Assembly (NCBI RefSeq): GCF_003711515.1
Contig: NW_021167080.1
Location: 4,284,381 to 4,348,380 of the forward strand
Direction: 5' to 3'
Source: Sodiomyces alkalinus F11
Taxonomy: Eukaryota; Ascomycota; Sordariomycetes; Glomerellales; Plectosphaerellaceae
Length of the DNA: 64,000 nucleotides
The notes under the pieces are model-generated. The model had not been told where the DNA came from, searched no databases, and worked only from the letters and a program-made list of their open reading frames with translations. A program made the translations under genes and the position numbers. Shown piece after piece: positions 24,001 through 35,243 of the stretch (positions within the stretch are counted from its first letter, which is position 1; the number at the start of each line of letters is the position of its first letter).

Positions 24001-25025
24001 GGACTCTGGCTTGGTCGGATCTTCGGCGTCGGAAAGACTCGAGTCGCCATCCATGTCATCCTCCTCATCGTCGTCATCGTCATCGTCCAGAGTAGTCTCA
24101 CGAACAAGAGGCGGAGATCGCGAGCCATGTTCGCTCAATGGCGCTCTGACCGGGGCGAGAGAGGGGGTGGCGAGCGGCGTCGCATTGCCAGAGCCAGAGC
24201 CGTCGGGCACCTGTGTGACAAGGGCGGAGAATTTTTCAAAGATCTGCTCCCGGGTGGCAGTAGGGTTCGATCGGTCGATCAGAGTGAACTGCAGAAGGAC
24301 CTCGCCGGAGACGACACTGGTCTTTTTGCCGGGGCGTTTGCTCTTAAGACGATACCAGCGGGGCTCCTGCTCGGGTTTCTCGTCGGCGAATATCTCTTCC
24401 AGGGCGACGTCGAATTCGCCCATGTAGTCTTTTCCGAAGCGGTCCTTGTCCCAGCATATTACGTCGAGGAGAAGGCACTGAGGCGAGCTGACCGGGAATT
24501 CTTCAATAACGTTCCATTCGGGGTTGAGGGTCTTGGGGACTTCGTTGGTGACGACTCGGGCATCACCAAGGGTAAGTACCAAGAACTACATTTCGCCTTC
24601 TGAGTCAGTGCGATGCTCGCTCGGACGTAGACTTGGGGGGATAATCAGATCAGATGGACGACGTGTTGTCTGTCAATGGACCGTCGTACATACCGGGTCT
24701 GAGGTTCCACTTCTGTCTTTGGCAGCTAGATCACGGGCCTTGTTTACGAAAGAGCTGTCAGCGTTCACGTGGCACTTATGGCGAGAGAAACTTGCTGCTG
24801 CCATGAAAGTAACCCCTCAAGACACCGGACAAGACTGGGGGCAGAAGGGGAGGGGGTACGACATACCCTAAGAATGACAACCTTCAGCGCCAGGCCGTTG
24901 TCTTTAGAGCCCAATTCGGACGGCATTTTGGATATGTTCCTGTTGCTCGTTCGTAGCGGACTACTGCTACGGCTGGTGGCAACGGAAGAGCTGGACTTGA
25001 GGCGTCCGGGGATGATGCGGACCAT
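21095..25025 (-). CDS. psd2: Phosphatidylserine decarboxylase, PSD2 type, 1142 aa
   Basis: Converts phosphatidylserine to phosphatidylethanolamine on Golgi/endosomal membranes; a pyruvoyl enzyme made by self-cleavage. Five exons: 25025-24867, 24738-24694, 24585-22320, 22170-21419, 21301-21095, all GT-AG with consistent phases. Domains: first C2 at ~45-150 (RARDLAAKDRSGTSDP joined to FLVLTLGDARVVTNEV), acidic linker, second C2 at ~284-400, EF-hand at ~550 with a full loop (DTDESGRISKVE), a C-x2-C-x15-H-x3-C motif at ~712, and the catalytic domain at ~825-1074 with PQDYHRFHIPVDG, the HGRV region and the self-cleavage motif GGST (FKFGGSTIVVLF). The length matches yeast Psd2. The short 45-bp exon 2 lies inside the first C2 domain. 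The C-terminal exon adds a charged tail (PQWTPDMRKNEEDITEADKK). Confidence 0.95.
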
Positions 25026-28000
25026 GCTGAGCGAGTAGTTTAGGATGGGAGGGGGGAGCCCCTAAAAAGAGGTATAAAAAAAAGGCTCCCGCCAATGGCA
25101 ATACGATGGTAGGACACCTGTCCCGGTACCTGATTGGGTACCTCGTAGGTATTTTTGTGCGGAGCCGAGGCGCACAGAGAGGGGCAGGCGAAGAAGAAGG
25201 AACCTTGTGAGAACTTTTGGAGATGCGATGCGATGCGATGTATGTGACGTATGCGATTTAGTGGCGTAAGGGGGGGTGGGGTGAAACGGTTTAGGNNNNN
25301 NNNNNNNNNNNNNNNTTGGTGGGTGGTTCCCTTCAGTGATGAGATTCGTACGGATACTGTACTACGGCACAGCAGGTAGGCGGTCAGTGGGGTGGGGGCG
25401 GCTCACGTAGGGGAGCACGTAAAAAGAGGAGTCTATTACTGCGCCAAGGTCTTGAAGCTCTCCGTTTCTGTGGTCCGATTTGAAGACAGCTTGGAGGCAG
25501 TGAAGCTGAGCTGACGCAGCTGGCTTGGTGTTGTTTGTTGTGTACTCCGCAGATGGGCGACCTTTGGGAATGATCTGACGTTACTCGTCCGGGAGGTTCG
25601 GAGGCGATGGTCAACGCCTTTTCGTCGCCTCTGCAAGCCGTGGCTGGGCTTTGATCGGATAAGGTATCTTGAGGTATTGCAAACGGGCGCTGTGCCGTAT
25701 GAGCGGGCAGAACTGGCGCCCAGACAACGAAGTAGGCCTCAATTGGATTATCGTGTTCTCCCTCAGGGCTGAGGCCGCCGACTGTCAGGTATTATCGTAT
25801 GATCGTACACGTACGGGGTATTGTTGATGGTGGAAATTGTACGGCCGAGGTCTGAGTAGTAGGGCTGATAATCGAATGCCCGAAAACACTAAGCTGACAG
25901 GGGAAAGCTGTTAGCGGAAGAATGAGAAGAAGGGGGAAATAAAGACAAACATATGCAACTAACACTCTCAAGGGTCTGATCAAAGGACATATAACTGGGA
26001 CAAGCTTCAGAACAAGGACAGACTGAGGGTTAGATACCTTATAATAATACCGTATGAAACGACGAGCAAAAAAATGGGAAGAAAAAGGGGGCGGAGGGGT
26101 GATGTGATGTACTTCGTATATATGTCGAGGGGCAGAGGGAAGGAAGAAGGGAGAAAAGAGGAAAACGGAGAAAAGAAGGAAGGGAAAAAGAGAAGAAGAA
26201 AAAGAAAAATACAAAAACGTACGGATACAGTAATTAAGACACAGCTACCGCAGTGTAGTGTCCACCGCGAAGCTTCTGTTGGTCGGTTTTCTTCCGTCCA
26301 GGGTTTGGTCTTGCGAGATTGATAACTTTCCCCTTGAGGTTCGTGGCTGGGTCTGACAAGGACCGGGATCTCATTCTTCCCCCGAAAATCTAGGGGGTCT
26401 GGGCGGCGGGCATCGGGATCTGCCCTTTTCGCGCCCAGATATCCGCAGATCCGCTTTTGGGGTAGAGTACGAAGTACCTAGCGAGAGGGAGCCAGGCCCA
26501 GGCACAGCTGTCGGTGAGTACCTAAGGTACCTTAGTGAGTGTATTAAAACAGACCGCCTAGTTCAGGTACATACCTGGTAATTAGCTAACATGCCAACCA
26601 ACGCTAGCTATCTCAACTAAGGTAATATAAGCTAGCATGAGGTCGGCTGCTCAATATACCAGACGAACAAATTGCTCTCGGATGCAGGAATGCAATGGAG
26701 GTAAAGAGACGAGAGAGGAGGATGGGGAAAAAAAGAGAGAAAGATGCAGCCAAGGGAGAGAACGGTAGGGCGAAGACCAGGAGTGAAGGAAGAAATTAAG
26801 AATCACTTCTGTCATAATCAGCCTCTCACCATACGTTGTTAGCCCCGGGAAGTTCACACGAATAGCGTGGGCAGGAAATCAGCGAAAGGAAACGATTCAA
26901 GGTCTTCTGCAGAGTCAAAATGCTGACATGGCGTGTATTTATGTAGTGCAACGACCAATACAGAAAGCCACCCAAGGCCACTCGATTGCCACGACGTATC
27001 CGTAATAAACGGGCGTTTACCGGGATGACTATGGAGTAAGCCTCTTCTTCTGACTGGTGGCATTGCTTGCCTATCGATATCCAAGTCCTCCTACCTATCT
27101 GTTGGAAGCCAAGATAGGTACGAATAAGGGAAAGGATGTAGAAAGGGCAGGACCCCGCGAGTAATAACTAAGGTAGTGATAAGAAACAAGGAGAGGAGGG
27201 GGAAGGGGGAGGGGATGGAATGTCCGGACGTTGAGCGTTGAACTCGTCTCAAGTTAACTACGGAGTATTATTCCCCACACACATTTTATTCGACTCCGAA
27301 TGCCACTTCCGAATGCCACTTCCCCGGGAATAGCTTCCTGTACTTTTCATATATATACTCTATACTTCCTGCCGCGATCTCAGAATCATACTACCTACCT
27401 ACCTTACCTTAGGTAGGTACCTGAGGTAAGGTATCTTAGCTTGCAGACTCCAGCGGGGATGACTACGGCGGTTACATAAAGTAGGTAACAACCTGCCTTA
27501 TCAAGGTACCTTATTAAGGTAAGTAAGGTGCCTTATGTACTGACTCCTGTATACCTAGGTACCTATCTCACTTCAACAGCCCATGCTCCATCTGTGTACA
27601 TCGTACATGGTCCGTCTGTCCAAGCGCCCAGGCCCACCGCAAACGGTTCAGACGTACCCGTATATAGTACATAGGTGGCGGCGTGTGAATCACCTCTACC
27701 TAAGTACTCAGTACTCCGTCATTCGCGCAAATCGGGCGGCATTACCGGGCCAACTTCCCCTGCTACTTAAGGTACTTACTACCTGCCAGAAGTACGGATA
27801 CAACAAGCGGTAAAACTGGAGAATGCATTTCTCTTGTCCATCTGGCCGGCCCTCTCTCCCGTACAAACTACGAACCTCGGAGAAACATTTCACGAACCAA
27901 CAGGTCCCCGTTCCAAAATATGCCCGGAGCTGTCCTGGAGAGGGCCTTCTTCCTTTCCGGTAGCCCAGCACTACCAAGGCCCCAGCTTCCCCCGCGTTGA

Positions 28001-28507
28001 ACGCACGTTGAGACACAAGCTCGAGCCGGAGAGGCAGGTCATTGCTTCATCCTTTTCCATTCCCAGCTCAGCTTTCAAGCTAGAAGATCGAGGTCCGGGA
28101 ATCTGGGATTCTACGAATCTGGTACTCTCCCTCGACGCTGCAGCTAACCGAACGAAAGGCTAGAGCTGCGTGGGTTGCGTGGGTTGCGTGGGCCGCTTCC
28201 ACCATTGATCCAACACTGGCAACAACTATCAGGGTCGCCGTCTCTTGTCTGTACTGAACCCTTCACCAGTCAGTCTGATAGTATGGCATTCTCGAAGAAC
28301 AACCCCTTTGACCCGGGGGGCGCCGGTCTTTGTTTGAGTCGTAGATCCTATGGCCAGTTTCATTCAGGACACCGACACTGGCCCTTGTTCTGGGGCATAC
28401 AATGCCATATTCCTCTTCGGCCTTTCAGTCTACGCTCTTTGGTTCGGACCATTTCCTTTGTTCAGCCTCTGTCCAAATATACCCCTGAACGAGAACATTG
28501 AACCACA
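25026..28507. other. Gene-poor 3.5-kb stretch with assembly gap
   Basis: No gene I can support on either strand. It contains the N gap (25296-25315), purine-rich tracts (about 26070-26215 and 26695-26760), and the densest cluster in the window of CCTTAGGTACC-like palindromic motifs (26521-26535, 27391-27438, 27493-27562, 27763-27780). The last ~1 kb should hold the promoter of the divergent-domain amidoligase gene. Confidence 0.55.
25296..25315. other. Assembly gap (20 N)
   Basis: Run of 20 unknown bases following a G-rich stretch (GGGGGGTGGGG) about 20 bp upstream. The size may be nominal. Confidence 1.
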
Positions 28508-31500
28508 ATGGCTGCATCCAGAGCTCGGTCATATAAATTCACGGTCGCAGAAGCCTTTCTTCCCGATATGCCATCCAGAAGTCAGAGACAACAACAACAA
28601 CAACAACAACAAGTAAAGCAAGTATCAAATCAATCAATCACCCTCGACACCAATTCCCTCAGCAACACGCCTTTGAACAAAGCAGTAAGCATGTCTGATT
28701 CTGACGATTACGTTACTCCCGTCACCCCTGCGAAGCAACGCTTCAGGCTCGACGATTCTAGCGACTCGGATGAGAATCAGAATCCCCATTACCAGCAGCA
28801 CCTAGATGATCGCGCTGGTCTCCCTTCGGGACCAGCCCTCTTCGGAGGGCAAGGTTCCTTCCCGGAACAACATCTTCCTTCAGAAGAATCGACCATGTAC
28901 TCGTCCTTCGAGCAGCCGCGAGAGGAAACGATACCTCCGCTCACGCCGGTATTTCAACGCTTCAAACTCAAGGACTCCGACTCCGACGCAGACCCTACTC
29001 TTGACCCTCCTGGCCGTCATCTTGGCGAGTTCACGACGGAGCCAATGCAGATATCTCCCTCCGAGGAGATGCCGAAGCCGCAAGCTTCCCCTCCTACCTT
29101 GGCCTTTCACGTCGAAATCGAGTTCCTCTTGAAACTTGATGAACACCTACTCAAGGGAATCGAAGAGGAAAAGACCGGGGTGATGGACAACCCCGATTCC
29201 TACGTTGCCTTTAACCCCCATCCGTCCCTCCGGGGCACCAACGCATTTGATCGAGTGACTAACAACATCCTAGTGAGGATAGCACGCCACCTCCACGCCA
29301 ACGATATACCCTCCGTATCCTCTTCCGAAGAGCTAGACCGCGAGTTCAGCCGTGACATCGAAGGGCAGTTCGGTCCGGGTCTCTGGGTCGTCCGCACCCC
29401 GGTCAAGCCGCTGGAGGTGAGACCAGAAGCCACCATAGACCATGACCGTTTCACCGGCGTTGCCGTCCGCTCACCTCTCTTCAACGCCACAGCTTTCTCT
29501 GTCTTTATTGAGTCCGTCCGCAAACTGGTCCGCATCATCAAGGAGACCTACACCGTCGGCGTCAACGCCTCTACGAGGCTACGCGTCGACGTCAAGCCCG
29601 GTGGTGGTGACGACAAGTTTGACGTCGCCTACCTGAAGCGGCTGGTCCGCTTCCTCTGGGCCGCATCGCCCTTGCTCGATGAACTTCACCCGCCGCATTG
29701 TGGCCCTGGTTCCCCTGTCACCCCGGGTCTCGCCTGCACGAGGGCCTTCTATCCGGAAGGCTTCCTCGGCCTCGACCAGCTCCAGTATAAGAAAATTGAA
29801 GTGCCCGACCTCTTCGACGCCGGCGCCGCGGTTCCCATGAGCGTCAAAATGTTGGAAGAACCCAGCATGCCCTCGGGCCGCTTCAGTTCCTGGTATGTTC
29901 TGCAGCTCCTCAAGCTGGAAGCCCCCCGCACGCTGCCGGAGCTCGTTGAGAAGTTGGGCGTTGTGCGTGGTCGTGCGAACGGCGGGCTGGTTGATATGCC
30001 TCCTGGCGCTTACCACTTCGATCCCCTGCTCCACGAAGGAAGCATTCAATTCGCCCAGCACGCCGGCACCATGGATGTTAATGCGATAACCCAATGGGTC
30101 CGCGTCTGCCTGGCGCTCGCCTCCATCGGCCATTCTTCCCGCGTCGAGCATTTCCACGGCATTCTCCGACGCCTGATACCTGCCAACGCCGATGTCCATC
30201 GCGAACTGCTCGGAGTCGGCCCGCTTGTATCCCCAGCACCTGCAGCACCTGCAGCACCTGGCAACGGGGTCGGCCCCTTGACCGTGTATGAGCTTCTCCG
30301 CCAGTTGGTCTCCCGAAACACAGCAGCCTACTACGAGACCCGCGGCCGCTACCCCCAGAGCCCGGAGGTGGCACGCCTCGGACGCCGACGCGCCGTTAAC
30401 CTAGGAGCGCTGCTGAAGAGCACTCCGGCCTCGCCCCAGTACACTTTCGGCGTGGAGCTGGAGTTCTTCCTCCCTTACGGTAAGAACGACGAGACGTTGC
30501 CGTTGCCGTACGGCGTGTTCAAGGACCCTTCGCCGGAGGATAAGCGCTGGTTCGAAAGAAACTATGTTTTAAACGAGACCCGTGATAGTGTCTGCGAGAT
30601 CCTCACCAAGGGAGGCTTCTTCGCCACTAACATTTGGAGTCACGTGACCGGCTCGAAGCGCTATGAAACCATGCGCGCCAAGGCGGGCGGGTTCCTCCTC
30701 GAGCCCGGTATCAGGCCCCATTTTCAAGCCTGGTGCGTCCAGTCGGATGGTAGCCTCATGGTCGGCCCGGTTCCGGGCTACTCGGGCGAAGTCGGCATGG
30801 AGATTGCCGGCCCGCTCGGCTGTGCCAACCGCACGGGCTACCGAGACTTTGTCCGCGGCGTGTGCTACCTCCGCAACAACATCCGCACCATGATTGGGAA
30901 TGAGTGCGGCCTGCACGTCCACGTCTCCACCCACAACGGCCGCTGGACCTACCGCACGGTGAAGCGCGTCATCAGCCTATGCTGGTTCATAGAGCCCGTC
31001 ATGGCGGCCATGCTGCCCCCGACGCGGTTCCACAATCAGTATTTCCAGCCCATCCACAGGAACTCCCGGGCCGCGCTTGATGACGACCCACCCGTCGCCG
31101 AGACGCAGCGCGATCGCGAGTTGGAGGCCCACGTACCGATGGACGGTCTCGACGAGAAGCTCCGCGCCGCCATGTGGCGCATCTGGGTGAGCTCCACTCA
31201 ACTCAACCAGCTCGAGAGCGCCATCTCGGATCACTTATACTGCCGGTGCTCGCTGTCGGTGTCCAGCATCAGACGGAAGCCAGGTCAGGACGGTCGAGTT
31301 GACCTCACCGGCACGATCGAGTTCCGTCACAAGGACGGCTGCCTCGACCCGGAGCGGATCGTCCGCTGGTCGCGCTTCTGCGTCGCCATGGTCCGCAAGG
31401 CGGAGGTCGCTCCTGCCAGGGAGATCCGCGAGCTCCTGAGGACTCTGGCCCCGCTGCAGGGCCGTGAGCGTTGGGACCGCCGCGCCAGTACGGAGTTTAT

Positions 31501-31756
31501 TCCTGTCGTCATGGGCGCCCTGGGACTTCCTGACGAGGACACTGACTTTTGGTGGCGCCGGTCTAGATTGTTTGCGCCCCTCGACATCGAGAATCCGACC
31601 GAAACCGAACGCATCGCGCTCTCCAGCAGGGTCGTTTCCACTGCCGAGAGTCGTAAGGAACGGAAACCGATACTGGTCAACCGGGACTTCATCCCACCGG
31701 TCTCGGCTGAAGAGTACGAACGTCTTGAGGCTTTGTTAGCCAGCATACCCGAGTGA
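28508..31756 (+). CDS. Tandem amidoligase-type (GCS-like fold) protein, 1082 aa
   Basis: Intronless; the start has a good context (CACAATGGC). Residues 1-195 are disordered with a poly-Gln run and two copies of a TPxxQRFxLxDSxSD motif. Two homologous halves follow. Half 1 (~196-535): FHVEIEF, WVVRTPVKP, FTGVAVRSPL, LRVDVKPGGGDDKFD and SIQFAQHAGTMDVNAITQWV. Half 2 (~640-970): FGVELEFF, WCVQSDGSLMVG, GEVGMEIAGPLG, GNECGLHVHVSTHNG and GTIEFRHKDGCLD. The order ExE, DGSL, GLHVHV, TIEFR is that of the amidoligase_2 family, relatives of gamma-glutamylcysteine synthetase and glutamine synthetase that form amide bonds using ATP. Half 2 keeps the landmark residues; half 1 has lost HxH (now RVD) and EFR (now QFA). 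I infer one active and one regulatory or structural half. Substrate unknown. The neighbours give no clue. Confidence 0.82.
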   Translation: MAASRARSYKFTVAEAFLPDMPSRSQRQQQQQQQQVKQVSNQSITLDTNSLSNTPLNKAVSMSDSDDYVTPVTPAKQRFRLDDSSDSDENQNPHYQQHLDDRAGLPSGPALFGGQGSFPEQHLPSEESTMYSSFEQPREETIPPLTPVFQRFKLKDSDSDADPTLDPPGRHLGEFTTEPMQISPSEEMPKPQASPPTLAFHVEIEFLLKLDEHLLKGIEEEKTGVMDNPDSYVAFNPHPSLRGTNAFDRVTNNILVRIARHLHANDIPSVSSSEELDREFSRDIEGQFGPGLWVVRTPVKPLEVRPEATIDHDRFTGVAVRSPLFNATAFSVFIESVRKLVRIIKETYTVGVNASTRLRVDVKPGGGDDKFDVAYLKRLVRFLWAASPLLDELHPPHCGPGSPVTPGLACTRAFYPEGFLGLDQLQYKKIEVPDLFDAGAAVPMSVKMLEEPSMPSGRFSSWYVLQLLKLEAPRTLPELVEKLGVVRGRANGGLVDMPPGAYHFDPLLHEGSIQFAQHAGTMDVNAITQWVRVCLALASIGHSSRVEHFHGILRRLIPANADVHRELLGVGPLVSPAPAAPAAPGNGVGPLTVYELLRQLVSRNTAAYYETRGRYPQSPEVARLGRRRAVNLGALLKSTPASPQYTFGVELEFFLPYGKNDETLPLPYGVFKDPSPEDKRWFERNYVLNETRDSVCEILTKGGFFATNIWSHVTGSKRYETMRAKAGGFLLEPGIRPHFQAWCVQSDGSLMVGPVPGYSGEVGMEIAGPLGCANRTGYRDFVRGVCYLRNNIRTMIGNECGLHVHVSTHNGRWTYRTVKRVISLCWFIEPVMAAMLPPTRFHNQYFQPIHRNSRAALDDDPPVAETQRDRELEAHVPMDGLDEKLRAAMWRIWVSSTQLNQLESAISDHLYCRCSLSVSSIRRKPGQDGRVDLTGTIEFRHKDGCLDPERIVRWSRFCVAMVRKAEVAPAREIRELLRTLAPLQGRERWDRRASTEFIPVVMGALGLPDEDTDFWWRRSRLFAPLDIENPTETERIALSSRVVSTAESRKERKPILVNRDFIPPVSAEEYERLEALLASIPE
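28586..28612 (+). repeat. CAA trinucleotide run encoding poly-Gln
   Basis: About eight CAA codons in a row near the N-terminus of the amidoligase-type protein. Confidence 0.85.
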
Positions 31757-32848
31757 GATGGCAACAAAGAACAGGCAGGTAAGGTGGGTGGAAGATACAA
31801 GGTGAGTAAGATCTATACACTTGTTGTTATTAACACCCACACAACCCCCCATCTCCTTCTGTGGTATAGCAAATACCAATCATGATAGGTAAGTGTGGCA
31901 CCACTGGAACAGCAAAAATCAAACAAGCAAGGTAAGTCAATTATGCTGGAAGGTACAACAAAAGAATAGACGGACAATAGGACACTCGTAAATGAACGAA
32001 TAGAAATTACAGACATACACACACACTCTCTCTCTCTCTCTCTGTCTCTGCATAGTGATATTCTGCAAGCATATTCCTGTATGTGGAAAGCAATCAGAGA
32101 CAACGAAACTAAGCGAACAAACAGCAGTAAGGATGGTCTCAGTATCCGAGAGGCTGACCATATGTAACAACAACCTATCCCAGTGAATTTAGAAAGACTT
32201 GTTATTGTATGCAAGGGATAGCACAACTAAGATGGACAGAAAAGCCATCCACTCTCTGTACCTGTCTATATAAAGACATAGTGAGAAATCTACTCGCCTA
32301 TCCATTACACCATTCCCCCTTCTCCCTTCTCCCTTCTTCCTAGCTTTTAAAGGGCAGAGGAATAAACAGTAGATATTCATCCTTACCAGAAATTCAGCTC
32401 CCGATTTCTGTTCTTAAGAGGATATTTGCAGTGATTCTCATAAACCAGCTATCATTATCTAAGCCCATACACTCGCGTCTTAGTCTTGTTTATCATTTGA
32501 GCTCTGGCCCATTACATGGCTAGCAACCACCGGGCCGCCTACCATTAAAAGGCGAAATCCATTAACACCAGAAACAGACAACACAAGCAGCGTATTCAGT
32601 GATCACGAAAAAGTCAGTTAATTGTCGAGGCCACAAAGGCCGATGTAAGAGAACTGACTACTAAGTACAAAAGGAGGCCGGCCATCTCTCCTAAGCCGCT
32701 CCAAGATACCGCATTGTTTTGATGCGATTACAAAAAAAGGGTTGTTTTTCTTTGCCTCATTTTCAGTGATGACGGCAAAAAGAAACGAAAAAAAAGGTCC
32801 AACGTGGGCAACATAACAGTATATGCGCGCACAGAGAAGATTGACCCT
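31757..32848. other. Convergent intergenic, 1.1 kb
   Basis: No supported gene. A (TC)n run lies at about 32024-32049. The region is more AT-rich than the flanking genes and probably contains the 3' UTRs of both. Confidence 0.5.
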
Positions 32849-33377
32849 TTAGATGACCTCCCAGGTAACACGAGCACGACCGACACCGAGATCGTAAAGG
32901 GCAGCGAACATGTCGGGGCTGACATCAATGTCCTCCTTGGCACATCCCATGCACTTATCACGAACAATGCCCTCGACAGTCTTCCCATTGGCACGAAGGC
33001 GGACGCGGCGGTTGCAGTGAGGGTTCAAGTTGTTGTTGGAGGCAGTACCCATTTTGTGGTGGGAGAGGGCGACAATGCCATGACGACCGGTATCATTGAA
33101 ACCGCAAGCACCGAGACCAGTGTCGTAAAAGGTGAGGTCACCCTTGAAAGGACCCTTGAACATGTCCTGACGAGCTTGGAGTTCACCGATGCTAGAAACA
33201 GGGAAAAGAGCGAATGGTTAGATACGAAGACGGCAGAAAGTAAAGAGGACGACTCGGGAAGAAGTGGAAACCATAAGAGAAGAAGAAAACTTACTTGTTG
33301 CCATCGATAGCAGCAGCGGAAGCACCAAGACCGAGAAGGGCCATGATAGTGGCACCGAGGAAAGCCTTGAAGAGCAT
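32849..33377 (-). CDS. Small secreted double-psi beta-barrel (RlpA-like) protein, 141 aa
   Basis: Exons 33377-33295 and 33191-32849; 103-bp phase-2 intron (GTAAGT donor, TTCTAG acceptor). Exon 1 encodes a signal peptide (MLFKAFLGATIMALLGLGAS followed by AAAIDGN). The mature part is the compact DPBB fold seen in RlpA, barwin and expansin domain 1: GDLTFYDTGLGACGF at the start, GIVALSHHKMGT, NPHCNRRVRLRANGKTVEG, DKCMGC and IDVSPDMFAALYDLG near the end. Four Cys in ACGF, PHCN and CMGC allow two disulfides. Fungal members are secreted, often abundant, and include protease inhibitors and wall- or host-interaction proteins; the exact activity cannot be read from sequence. The catalytic Asp of lytic DPBB enzymes may correspond to the Asp of DVSPDMF, but this is uncertain. 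A TATA-like box lies about 215 bp upstream. Confidence 0.88.
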
Positions 33378-35243
33378 GGTGTTGGGAGAGTTGGTTGAGA
33401 GCCTTGGGAAGAAGTAGTAGAGAAGCTGTCAGAACGAAAGGGAAGATGATTGCTAAGAGTGTATTGATAGAGAGCAGAGCTTAGAAGAGAGCTTGAGAGA
33501 GATGATGCTTGTAATAGTCGAAAGCTGAATACTGTTGGATACCGAGAGAACAGAGAGAGAGGTTGAGGCTTCAAGGGGGAGGTCGGGAGATATTTATGCT
33601 ATGAGGGGGTTTCCTGAGGAACTTGGATCAGCGAGCGAGATCACTCAGATGAGTTTGCTTCTAGATAATACTCTAGCTTTTTAGGAAAGAGGACGTTTCG
33701 TTTCCTGCTTTATTAGTTGGACCAGTAACCTAAGCTCCTTCCAGACTCGGTGAGGCTATCAAACTGCTACTCGACCTACAGACTTACACAATGTGGTGAT
33801 TCAGGTCAAAGTGGAAAGAAGGTGACAGAAAAGTAAGGGAGGAGGTGAGGTATGACGATAGATAGAGATTATAAAGGGAAGCAGTGTGCGCTGTGACCAA
33901 AACGCTACTTCCCTGCGGATATTAGGAACTATGCAGCTGCAGATAAACAGAGAATAAAATCCTATTATAAAGGAATCAAGCACATACCGGGTGTAATAGC
34001 AGATAGATATTATAATAGAATAATGTACGGTACTGGTTAATATGACCGTGAAAGTGAGAGCGGATCTATTATATAGCAAGATATCTATAAGACTAAATAC
34101 TACCTTCTCTTGTCTGCAAGGGACATTCTACTAGACAATGGTTTGCGAACCGATGTATAGGTCATATACAAACACCTACTCTGCTACAAGACACCCTTCA
34201 ATCCGACTACAGATCAAAGAATTATGCAAACATAGTCCCTTCCCAAGCAACTTCCCAATTTTTGATACTTGTTTTTACCTCAATGCTTGACTGCTCTTTT
34301 TGAAATTCCACTTTGCTTGTTGTTGTGTTTGGTGCCTACCTGAGTTGGAAAGCAGGGGCGCGCATGTGAGACGTGACTATCTGTGCTTGACAATGTTACC
34401 AGGCAAGCTGTACTCACCTCACGTACCTTCCCGACTAGGGCCAAGGGAGAGAGGTAAGGCCAAGGAAAGTTGAGTGCATGTGAAAGTGAAAGTAGTTGAA
34501 GGTGAAGGTGAAAAGAAGGTGAGGTGATAATGAAAAAGGGTAGACTGGGCTCTTGCAGTATAGGATTCCGGGCCAAGCTGGATGACTTATTGGTCAGAGG
34601 CTCGGTAAACGCGTTAGTCTAGGGCAAAAGAAAGCTAAATTTATCTCAAAATTAAATTAATTTGAAAAGCCGGAAAGTCTGGATTTACCTTGACGCATAC
34701 ACTGGTTCAGTTCAATCCATGGGTGCGGCTTGTGTTCCGGGGTTCAGGGGCAAGCATCGAGGACTTGATGTCGTTGTGGGTCCCGCTTAAATTTCGGCAT
34801 TTCCGGTGAGCAGCGGGTTCGGTGATAAGCCCCTCCCCGCTCTCGGTGCCTCGGTGAGGATCACTTAGGTAATCACGTATGACAGGTACGTACTTCGTTC
34901 CACCTCTCATCCACGTAAGGATTTTCCGACGCGGTTGCTCCTCCATGTTCCCATTCCCATCAATCAATCAGTCCATCCCATCGCGCGACCATCACGACGA
35001 ACAAGGGGAACCGAATCTCACAAAAGTCCTCCAATTATTCTCCGCCCACAACGCGTCTATCTCCAATTGTTTACACGAATCGCTAGTTCAGAACACCTGG
35101 CGACTGTTTATCTATTTGGTTTCTGTGAAAGCGGTTCCAAAGGGTCTGCTAACGCCCCTGCGCCGGTTGGTCGGTCTCCCTAGACAGCCAAGATTGCTCT
35201 CCGACATGCCGTGACGTGGATTCCACCAAAGCGTAGCCAAAAG
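33378..35243. other. Divergent promoter region
   Basis: Between the divergent DPBB and SNF5-family genes. It has an AT-rich middle part (about 33930-34110) and no supported coding sequence. The last ~300 bp likely holds the leader of the SNF5-family gene. Confidence 0.5.
33591..33598 (-). promoter_or_regulatory. TATA-like box (CATAAATA) of the DPBB protein gene
   Basis: CATAAATA on the minus strand about 215 bp upstream of the ATG at 33377, in an otherwise GC/purine-rich leader. Confidence 0.4.

Noticed and set aside
23170..24603. 477-codon plus-strand open frame across the PSD2-type gene
   Set aside because: Shadow opposite the C2/EF-hand exon; no coherent protein features.
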